A DNA stretch of 64,000 bases from Pseudoalteromonas rubra (lineage in GTDB: Bacteria > Pseudomonadota > Gammaproteobacteria > Enterobacterales > Alteromonadaceae): contig NZ_CP045430.1 in assembly GCF_005886805.2 (NCBI RefSeq), forward strand, positions 310,001 through 374,000. The letters are read 5' to 3'. The position numbers and the translations under genes are program-made. How positions within the stretch are numbered: the first letter of the stretch is position 1; the number at the start of each line of letters is the position of its first letter. A model generated the notes under the pieces. The model searched no databases. It was given only the letters and a program-made list of their open reading frames with translations, and was not told where the DNA came from. Shown here piece after piece: positions 16,806 through 26,400 of this stretch.

Positions 16806-18245
16806 TTTTTTGTAAAATTCCCATTCTTATCAAACATGAAGTGAGTTTTTGTACCATTGTTAAGTTCTGGTCTCACTTGTCTTACAGTACCGTTATGGTC
16901 GACAGTTTCATGCCATGTTCTCTTAGCCCCAGTTGCAGGATCCCATTCCCTAACGGTTCTGCGCCCTGCCATTTCTCCAGCCTTTTTGGCGGGAATAGTA
17001 TCTCCGTAATACCGAATCTTTCCATTTTGCAGTTCCTTAATTCCCGCCTTGCCATATTTTTCGGCTTGCTTAAGGTGATCTTTTAAGTTTGCAGCCTGTT
17101 TTGCACTCTGGGCTCCAGTGTTTGTAACCTTCTTCTTAGCCTTCCACATCTTATAAGCTTTGGCAGCTGCTGCACCACCAAATGCCAGGCCACCGACCGC
17201 AGCGACCACCACAGCTTTGTAGTCAACACAGGCAAATGGTTCGCCTTCTACATATAGCTGGAATAACAACTCCATACCGCCGTCTTTGGCCGCACCATAC
17301 AGGTTTGCCAGAATGTGCCCGGTCGGGTCAATAAAGTTGACAGGATCTGCTGAAACATAATTATAAAGGTTGGTGTCGCCCCCGCAAAGCCGATTGGATC
17401 TTTTGCAGTCCAACGAGCAGCATACGGATCGTAATCTCGTGCACCAACCTGACCAGCCCGGTGTCGCTGTCATACAAGCCACCCGCAAACCCAAAAGGCT
17501 GAAAACCCGGGTTGGAGTCGTATGTCACCTCGCCATATACATCGTAGTCAAGCCGCTGGGCAATCTCGCCACTCACAGCGTCCACCAGCATCGTGGGTGA
17601 ACCTAGTTGATCGGTAATATAGCGATACTCTCTGCCACCTTTTAGCATGTAGTCAGGAACATGTCCTTTGCTGGCGTAGCCAAACAAAGCAACCACATCA
17701 CCATTGGCGTTTAATTGTGCCACCGGGTTTAACTGGTCACTATACAAGTAACCTGCAACGTGCTGCCCATCTACATATTTAGCCACACGCCGATTTTGCG
17801 GGTCAACATCATAGTCAATTTGTTTGCTAACCTGACCATCTTGCTTAATTTCAACCTGAAGTAGATTGCCAAAAATATCGTAGTCGTAGTTATGCTCTGT
17901 TGAACCACACGTTTTTTGTCTCAGAGCACCGTTAACATCATACTGATACCGGCACTGAGCAAAACTGGTTAGCCTGTCCTGTTCGTCAAATGTTGCGATC
18001 TTAGTTGTGGTTTGCTCGCCTTGTGTGAAATCAATGCCAATCCGGTTACCATTTGCACCATAGCGGTATACCTGTGTGGTGTCTCCTTTTATAGCAGTAC
18101 TCAGGCGACCTAACCCATCGTACAAATAGGTTTCTACTTGGCTTTCACCGGCTAAATGAAACAAGAAGGCGACACCCTCCACAAAATTTCCTTTATCAGA
18201 AATAACAAGTTGGATATCGCCGCGAGTCGTACGCTTGATGCACAA
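16799..18245 (-). pseudogene. Orphan RHS core fragment with alternative C-terminal toxin tip, frameshifted
   Basis: From 18157 down to about 17127 this is nearly identical to 21808-20779 of the giant RHS gene, covering the last YD repeats, the core motif NLYNYVSADPVNFIDPTGH and a hydrophobic linker ending KMWKAKKK. It then diverges into a different tip of about 105 residues, with GDTIPAKKAGEMAGRR, REWDPATG, WHETVDHNG and HFMFDKNGNFTKKW. The tip resembles polymorphic-toxin type 24-like domains (moderate recollection). Compared with the parent, one C is missing in the run at 17379-17383 and one A at about 17446-17447, so the RHS part and the tip lie in different frames. The first 25 or so codons (18245-18160) are unrelated sequence. 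It is either a silent cassette for recombination into the parent, a decayed gene, or affected by sequencing error at homopolymers. Confidence 0.82.
17124..18157 (-). repeat. 1.03-kb direct repeat, orphan copy (partner 20776-21808)
   Basis: The two segments are almost base-for-base identical by eye, with a handful of substitutions and two single-base losses in this copy. Both are on the same strand about 3.65 kb apart, so recombination between them would replace the parent's toxin tip and immunity gene and delete the transposase between them. Confidence 0.9.
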
Positions 18246-18394
18246 ATATCTTAGGAACTATATTCCTGTTCTGGGGAAAGCTGTCAACTTTGACGGTGTT
18301 TAACTGTGACTTGGGAGGGTCCAGGCAAAACGAGGCCGTCACCTTGCCTCAGGTTGGTTGAATAGCTACGGTAAATTGAAAACATTGAGCGTGA

Positions 18395-19366
18395 TTAACT
18401 CAATAATTGTTCGCACTGAGTCAGGTTCGCGCGACGCTTTTTATGCAGATGCTCACAGTATTCTGTCAACACTTCCTCTCGCCCTACCGCACCATGAAAT
18501 ACCCGGGTGAATTGGGTTGTGAGCTTTAGCCAGTTGTCCGGGTCTATTTGTAACCGGGTCAACAAGCCCTGGCAGTCTGTGATGCAGCCACGCTTATCTG
18601 CACGCATACATCTGCCCGTTAATTCAACCAGTTGAATGTAATAGGTCAGCTCAAACGGCAAACCACTTGGCATGCGCTCTCGTGGGTTGCCAGCAAACCG
18701 TCTTAAGCTTGAAGGTTGTATCCCCTGTTTTGCATGCTCAATGCGTTTTTTAATACTGGTATAGTCCGATGTTTCTGGTGTCTCTGCCATTTTGGCTCTG
18801 ATTGGATTCAGATCAACATACACCATGCACGCAGCAACTGCCGCTTCGTCTAACAAGGCCTGAGATTTAAACCGCCCTTCCCAGAAACGGCCAGTGCAAC
18901 CATCTTCTTTGTTGGCTCTGCGTGCAATATCTTCATTCAACACCCGCATAAACCAACTGATGCTCGCAAGGCGTATTCTGAACTCTCTGATGTCTCCATC
19001 AAGCATATTGCGCTCTGACTCGCTCAGCTCGTCACCATTGATGAACTTGTGCGTCAACCAGTTGCCTTTAAACTGCTTGTGCCAGCGAATAACGATGGCC
19101 TTATCCGACAACCTTTGTGCTTTTTTATCATCTACATACAGCACAATATGCGTATGATTGCTCATCACCGCATAGCCACACACTTCAATGCAAAATACCT
19201 TTGCCAGCGTCAACAGTTTTTCTTCAACCCAGTCCCTTCGATGTTCATAAGACTTTCCTGTAAACCTATCTTCACCGCACAAAAACGCCCGACGAACACA
19301 TCGAGAAATACAGTGATAATATTTGGTATCTGTTAAACTGACTTGCTTCTTCCTTGCTGTTGGCAT
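18395..19366 (-). CDS. HUH (Y1/REP-associated-type) transposase
   Basis: A 323-residue protein of the Y1_Tnp/IS200-like superfamily, as found for RAYT-type transposases. It begins MPTARKKQVSLTDTKYYHC with the family's RCVRRAFLCGEDR, has the metal-binding HUH motif in MSNHTHIVLYV (about residues 70-80) and the downstream YVDLNPIRAKMAETPETSDYTS block typical of RAYTs. These enzymes cut single-stranded DNA with a tyrosine. It is inserted between the orphan RHS tip and the parent RHS operon. A truncated second copy follows on the upstream side (19446-19877). The start ATG 19366 matches the duplicate. Confidence 0.85.
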   Translation of the reverse strand: MPTARKKQVSLTDTKYYHCISRCVRRAFLCGEDRFTGKSYEHRRDWVEEKLLTLAKVFCIEVCGYAVMSNHTHIVLYVDDKKAQRLSDKAIVIRWHKQFKGNWLTHKFINGDELSESERNMLDGDIREFRIRLASISWFMRVLNEDIARRANKEDGCTGRFWEGRFKSQALLDEAAVAACMVYVDLNPIRAKMAETPETSDYTSIKKRIEHAKQGIQPSSLRRFAGNPRERMPSGLPFELTYYIQLVELTGRCMRADKRGCITDCQGLLTRLQIDPDNWLKLTTQFTRVFHGAVGREEVLTEYCEHLHKKRRANLTQCEQLLS

Positions 19367-19367
19367 T

Positions 19368-19956
19368 GTCCATTTCCCTCAATCCATTGAGTATGACCCA
19401 AAGGTAGACGAGATACCCTCCGTACGCCAGTTTGGAGTGGGTGTCTCAGAACCCCCGCATAAACCAACTGATACTCGCAAGGCGTATTCTGAATTCACTG
19501 ATGTCGGCATCAAGCATACTGTGTTCAGACTCGCTCAGCTCATCACCCTTGATGAATTTGTGCGTCAACCAGTTGCCCTTAAACAACTTATGCCAGCGAA
19601 GAACGATTGCTTTATCTGTTAACCTCTGCGCTTTCTTATCATCTACATACAGCACGATATGCGTGTGATTGCTCATCACCGCGTAGCCACACACATCAAT
19701 GCAAAACACCTTGGCAAGGGTCAGCAATTTTTCTTCAACCCTGTCCCTTCGATGTTCATAAGACTTACCTGTAAACCTATCTGCACCGCACAAAAATGCT
19801 CGACGAACACATCGAGAAATACAGTGATAATATTTGGTATCTGTTAAACTGACTTGCTTCTTCCTTGCTGTTGGCATTGTCCATTTCCCTCAATCCATTG
19901 AGTATGACCCAAAGGTAGACGAGATACCCTCCGTACGCCAGTTTGGAGTGGGTGTC
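19368..19956 (-). repeat. Duplicated 5' flanks of the transposase copies
   Basis: The segment starting CCATTTCCCTCAATCCATTG and ending GTTTGGAGTGGGTGTCT occurs at 19368-19450 and again at 19879-19957. After the second copy comes a short run of TGATCCCC-like units (19958-19995) with no coding content. The rest of the interval to 20093 shows no recognisable feature. Confidence 0.75.
19446..19877 (-). pseudogene. Truncated tandem copy of the HUH transposase
   Basis: It encodes the same N-terminus as the neighbour with a few changes (GADRFTG for GEDRFTG, HKLFKGNW for HKQFKGNW). The homology ends at ISWFMR, about residue 141, so the catalytic C-terminal part is missing. About 78 bases upstream of each start (19368-19450 and 19879-19956) are also repeated, showing that a unit of about 510 bp including the promoter side was duplicated in tandem. 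Confidence 0.85.
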
Positions 19957-20093
19957 TCTGATCCCCTGATCCTGATCCCCTGATCGCTGATCCCTTACCC
20001 AACCTAATGCAGCCCAGCAGTAGAATTATGCAGCTGTAAATCCGCAACTACATTCACTTCAAAATACGGGCTTTAATAATGGTATTCTAAGTT

Positions 20094-20453
20094 CTACTCT
20101 TGGAAGATGATCTCCTTTTCAGTATCAAATAAACTTATAGCTTCTGGCTCTCCATCAAAGTAACTTTCCCAGAAGCCTGGCTCAGACCAAAGCTTCGGAG
20201 AAAGTTCTACATGTGACCCGGCAACAAAATTAATTACCCATCTTGCAGGGATTATATCACTCACAATTTCAAACTGATTTGCGTTATGGAAAGCGGGCGT
20301 TCCATTATCACTCATTAATTGAAATTTAACTGCCGCTCCATCTTCCATATTAACAGATAAAACATGATAAACGCTTTCCAACGATAACCATGAGCTTGTT
20401 TCTAGGGGATCTCCCGTACTTTCATCTAAAAGCTTTATACACCGAACTTTCAT
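20094..20453 (-). CDS. Candidate immunity protein for the giant RHS protein's toxin tip
   Basis: A 119-residue acidic protein, MKVRCIKLLDESTGDPLETS at its start, that I cannot assign to a named family. Its ATG lies 2 bases after the RHS stop codon, and the ribosome site GGTGG is within the last RHS codons, so translation is coupled. Position, size and charge fit an immunity gene; this role is inferred. It differs completely from the 90-residue candidate next to the orphan tip, as expected for tip-specific immunity. Confidence 0.72.
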   Translation of the reverse strand: MKVRCIKLLDESTGDPLETSSWLSLESVYHVLSVNMEDGAAVKFQLMSDNGTPAFHNANQFEIVSDIIPARWVINFVAGSHVELSPKLWSEPGFWESYFDGEPEAISLFDTEKEIIFQE

Positions 20454-20455
20454 AC

Positions 20456-23400
20456 TTAACCACCTGATTTAGAGTTAAAAATCACCTTATAATCTTTACT
20501 ATAGAAGACTTCACCAGTCTTAGAGTTTTTATAAAAGTGAGTTTGAAAATTTCCTGAAGGACTTTGAAAAGTCTCAGTACTATATTTACTGAATCCTTTG
20601 GGTATTGCGGGGTTGTTGATCGACGATGCTGGAATTATTTCACGAGAGCCTTTGACTGCCCCGTCAGTTAATTTACCGCTTTTAGTAAACGGCGAATTGG
20701 CTGACTCAAGTGTTAATTGATTCGCAAGCTTAGGTCCATTGGCAATATTGTCCGCTTCCCGAAGTCCACTCTTTGACCCCTTCTTCTTAGCCTTCCACAT
20801 CTTATAAGCTTTGGCAGCTGCTGCACCACCAAATGCCAGGCCACCGACCGCAGCGACCACCACAGCTTTGTAGTCAACACAGGCAAATGGTTTGCCTTCT
20901 ACATATAGCTGGAATAACAACTCCATACCGCCGTCTTTGGCCGCACCATACAGGTTCGCCAGAATGTGCCCGGTCGGGTCAATAAAGTTGACAGGATCTG
21001 CTGAAACATAATTATAAAGGTTGGTGTCGCCCCCCGCAAAGCCGATTGGATCTTTTGCAGTCCAACGAGCAGCATACGGATCGTAATCTCGTGCACCAAA
21101 CCTGACCAGCCCGGTGTCGCTGTCATACAAGCCACCCGCAAACCCAAAAGGCTGAAAACCCGGGTTGGAGTCGTATGTCACCTCGCCATATACATCGTAG
21201 TCAAGCCGCTGGGCAATCTCGCCACTCACAGCGTCCACCAGCATCGTGGGTGAACCTAGTTGATCGGTAATATAGCGATACTCTCTGCCACCTTTTAGCA
21301 TGTAGTCAGGAACATGTCCTTTGCTGGCGTAGCCAAACAAAGCAACCACATCACCATTGGCGTTTAATTGTGCCACCGGGTTTAACTGGTCACTATACAA
21401 GTAACCTGCAACGTGCTGCCCATCTACATATTTAGCCACACGCCGATTTTGCGGGTCAACATCATAGTCAATTTGTTTGCTAACCTGACCATCTTGCTTA
21501 ATTTCAACCTGAAGTAGATTGCCAAAAATATCGTAGTCGTAGTTATGCTCTGTTGAACCACACGTTTTTTGTCTCAGAGCACCGTTAACATCATACTGAT
21601 ACCGGCACTGAGCAAAACTGGTTAGCCTGTCCTGTTCGTCAAATGTTGCGATCTTAGTTGTGGTTTGCTCGCCTTGTGTGAAATCAATGCCAATCCGGTT
21701 ACCATTTGCACCATAGCGGTATACCTGTGTGGTGTCTCCTTTTATAGCAGTACTCAGGCGACCTAACCCATCGTACAAATAAGTTTCTACCTGGCTTTCA
21801 CCGGCTAAAAACTGTTGTTTTCTTGTTATGCGACCCGCATCATCAAATTGATAAGTGGCCTGATACAAGTTTTGTGCGCCAAAGGTATAGTGCTCTTCTT
21901 CGATTTCACCATATTGGTTGTGCGATATGTGATGTTGAATATCAAAGTGCTCAGTCCCGGTAATAACACCGCCTTTATCTAACGCCCTGTTTAAAGTCAG
22001 ATTACCAGCCGATGTGAGCATACCATCCAGATCGTAGCCATAGGCGATACAGCTGGCGTCGTTCACACACACACTGCCAACATCGCCACCCGGGCTATAA
22101 TTGACACTAAATGAGCCAGTTACATCACCAGTCCAATTCGTACCAGTGTAGAGTAAGCCGTCGTAATGATAATTGAGCGTATTGCCATCAGGTGCATTAA
22201 CTCGAATTACATCACCTACTTCGTTGTAGCTCAGTTGGTATCGACCATAAGGGGTACTAATAGACTCTAAACGGTCAATTCCCCTGGCATAGACATAAGA
22301 GATATTTTCTCCTGAGGGGAAAGTAATCTCACTAATTCGCCGGTCTCTGTCATAGACATAGCTGGAGACAGTTTGCTCGGCATCTGCTGCTACCGGTGCA
22401 GTATAACTCGTTACGTTATTAATACTGTTATAAGCAAACTGGTGCTCTGGCTGGCCATCAGGCGTAATAGAAATCAAGTTTCCGTTGTTGTCATACCCAA
22501 ACTCAGTTGCCTGCTGCTGTTGTTCGCTGGACGACAATACGGCTCGGATCACTTGCCCAACATTGTCTCTTGTCAGAGTTACTTGCGGTTGATTACTACC
22601 GACAATTTTTTCTAATAGCCCTGATCGAAGTCCGTAGCCACCACTGTAAAAATACTGGGTGCTCCTGTCACCCTGAGATATTTTCATCAAGCGCCCAAAG
22701 CCATCATAGCTATAGTGGATTGGTGCAAAGCCAACTACTTCGGTATAGTCAGGGATTTGCCTTGCAGTATCTAGTTTTAAAACCGTTTCTCTACCTAACC
22801 TGGTTGTTGTTGTTGATTTACCAGAATTAACGTGATACCTCATTGTTACTTTCTGAGTATCATTGTGCTCCACATTAAAGTAAACGACGTGACCATCGCC
22901 ATTTCTGGTGATGTCGGTTTTGGATTCCACCCCGCCGGGTGATCTCACTACTAGTGATCTTGGGACATTTCTTTTTTGAATGGGGTCGTATTTACTATGG
23001 ACCAGATACTCCATTCCTCCAACTTTCTGATGAGACGTTGGTACCAACCGGTTGTTATAGAATTTAAAAGAGCGCATGCTCGACTCTACAGAGCCGTCCG
23101 GATAGTATGTCTCTGTTCCCCCATTTGCAGATTCTTTTACTTCAAATCGATTATTTTCCGCCGTTGTATATCCATAAATTTTGGCTTGAGTCGCTTCATC
23201 CAGGCGGCTATAAAAGCGCCACTCTCCGTCTTCAGGATCAAGGCTTCGTGTGATCCGCCCATGTGCGTCAAAAAAGCGCTCAAATACATTACCATTTGGG
23301 TCTATCTGATGGTTCAGCAACTCCCCCTGATAGTCGAGTTGATAGCCTGTTCCATCCGGATAGGTAACAGACCTCAGATTGCTGTGTTCATCAATATCCA

Positions 23401-26400
23401 GAGACGTTGTCATCCCTGATGGCGAAACTATCTGAGACACTTTTCCTTGTTCATCACGGATCAAGCGAACCTGATTACCAAAACGATCACGAATACTCGT
23501 CAGCTCCCCGGTGGTTTCTGAGTAGCTAAACGCAGAAAGTAACGTGCCAGTTAGCTTGTCCGTGGTTTTAACATGTTTACCATTCTCTATAATGTAAGGG
23601 CTTACAACACTGTTTTGGTATGGACTAACGCACCGGACGTGGTACTGTTCTTCCTCTTGGCCGTAGGCGTGATAGCCAGTTCCCATTGTAACTTCAATCG
23701 CCCAAGCTTCTAATTCCGGCGCTCCGACATTTGGGGTGGAACTCCAATAGGGCTTTCGCCACTCCACATAGGGGCGCCATATCGCATCGGGATCACCATT
23801 ATGTCCAACCGGAGACTTGAACAAAAAGTTTTTTGTTCCCCCTTGCATCAGTAACTCATTCGCAGTCGGCAAACGCCAGTTGGTCATGCCCGCATGTTCG
23901 AGCGTCTCACAATAATTAATTGCTTCACGCCATGTCATTTTTAGAGAAATGTTGTCCGGTGTGTCCTGCCAATACAGCTGAAAATAATCGTTATAGCCTA
24001 TTAGCCTTAAGGAGTCTGATAACATTGCATAGTTATACGGCGTCATATCATCAGTGATAATTGTCCAGGAGTCGTGATTAAGTCCCCGCCCCGCCACACA
24101 AAGCGCTTGCTTTCTCTGGCCCTCATCAATGGTATTTGCACCCCAAACATTGTTGTAGCTGTTCAGCGTATAGGCGTCCGCTTCATGCTCCCGGCCACTT
24201 TTATCTAGGGTGTAAAGTAGCTCTTTGACTGAGGGCAGTCTCCATCTTCCCGCCCAGGGTCCACCAAAATCCAGGCTCTCACAGTATTCAATCGCTTCGC
24301 TTTTACTAAAAGTCTGCTCTGTCGCTTTGATTTGCCAGTTCAAGCGCGTGTTTATATCGTATAAATAACCATACTTGGTGACGGCATAGGAAATGTCTCT
24401 TCCGGGTGCGCCATAGTAGCCGTCATCACCGTCGACAGCGCTTAAACTTAATCCGGAGCTGACGGTTGGTGAGGCATGACTACCCTTTTCAATTTCACCG
24501 TCCCCACGATAGATGTTTCCATGACTATCCACCAAGTGGTGATTAGATATACTCCAGCCATTGGCAATTTCACTCTTTGGCGATCCAAATAGCGAAATCA
24601 CAGACTCGCTCCATTTGATTATGTTTTGTCGGCCTGTTACACCTAATGATTCATTCCCAAACTGTGCCCAGGTTGGTGGAACCTGATCAGGCCTTAAACC
24701 GGAAGCGGCTATGTTTCCAGCACTGGCATAGGTGGAAGCGTACTCATAGCCAATTTTTAGTCGTGCCTTGACTTCTCCTTTAACAGCGACCCCTCGAACA
24801 TCACGGCCATCCCAGATAAATTCAACATTTTGCATCACACTCGGGGCAAACAACTGCTCAAACCTGTTACCTGCCACTTCAAGCACAGCATGCATGCGTA
24901 TTACACCATCCGGCAGTGACAACCGGCTAACATTTGATTTGATTATATGATGGAAGTCAGAAGTTCTGGCACTATTATAGTGGAGTGTAATACCAGTCCC
25001 CAGAATACTGATATCTTCATGCAACTCCAACGTTTTAGGTTTTATATAAGAACTAACGGCTGCGCATTGATCGTTCTCTTCTACAACAGAACTGTCTCCG
25101 GTTAGGACTTCTACTTCTGTCGGAGGAGTACCACCTGAGCGGGCAGACCAGTTGAAATCATATGGCGTAAAATGGAACATGCGACCGCGCCAGTAGGTTT
25201 TGCCAGCCTCATAGTTCTCAATGCCCTTGCTTTCATCTGCGACAGAGCCATCACCGTCTATATCATCAGGTTGCTCATCACCGGTGTAGTCAACTCCATC
25301 AATTTCTCCATCCCCATTGGTGTCGAGTAGTCTGACAACAACACCATTCTCTGAAGCCTTCCACTTTGCTTCTTGTCGGTCGTAATAGCCAATAGGCACT
25401 AACTCACCAACAGGAAAATCCAGAAAGTTGTCAACATACATCACCACGGGTTGATCGAAATGAACACTTTCATTATCAGCCACCCCGGCGATGTCCAACT
25501 CAGCGCAATAAGTGAAAGCGGACTCCACTGGCAAAGCACCTGGCATGGTTTCTGGTGTTTCATACTCGGTGGCACGGACCGCTATTTTATCCAATGTTCG
25601 TGTTTGCCCGTTAGGACCTACTACCTTAGCTTGATTGACCTCTTCGAAAACAAGTGATGTAGATCGTACACCGAATTCATCAGAGACCGGGTTAGATTTG
25701 TGCACTTTAGGGCCATCTGAAGTTAAATCAACTAAAGTTACTAGCGCATCCAGCGGCTGAAGAGTGACCCTGTCAACGCTATTCCACTCTTTATTGAGCG
25801 CAATAATTTCCCTTTGTACCCTCAAATAGCCGGGCAAAGAGATATCTAATGTCGACTTACCTGCCATACCAGCGATGCTATAACGCCCATTATCGTCCGT
25901 TTTGACGCTACCAAACTCATCCTGACCCAGAAAACTGACTTGTGCATTGGCCAAAGGTTGATCATTGGTATCAAAAACTTCTCCTGTAAATACTGCAAAC
26001 AAGTTGACCGGGAATTGCTCTGCTGATGCATTATCAGCAATCAACTCATGGTGTTCACCTGCAAACCCCTCGGATTCTTTGGTATCTTGTGTCTTTTCAG
26101 ATACAACTATCTGAATAGTATTCGACTCAACCTCGCCCGCAAGAACCGTAAGGCTGGATATACCATTGCTCTTCGCGGTGACAGTACCATTTTTAAAGCT
26201 AAATACACGTCTGTTCAGCTCAACCATACTGACACTTTGATTAACTGGCTCAGAATGTCCACTACTATAAGTTGCCGTTATAGTTAGCTTCTCGGACATG
26301 CCTGGCACCAGATGAAGAGTCTGAGGTGCTACTTCAAGGGCGATCAGTTGCGGAACCGGTTCCAGCGGTACAATGGGCTTGTCACACCGAGTAGCAGCAC

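Noticed and set aside
19958-19995. Short TGATCCCC-type repeats as a possible CRISPR or attachment site
   Set aside because: Units are about 8 bases and adjacent with no spacers; no cas gene or integrase is nearby.
19844-20047. Open frame of 67 codons across the transposase flank
   Set aside because: It runs over the duplicated transposase 5' flank and the TGATCCCC units and has no protein-like composition.
20456-21050. T6SS effector interpretation of the RHS protein
   Set aside because: No PAAR domain, no VgrG or Hcp or adaptor gene in the window, and a Sec signal peptide is present.
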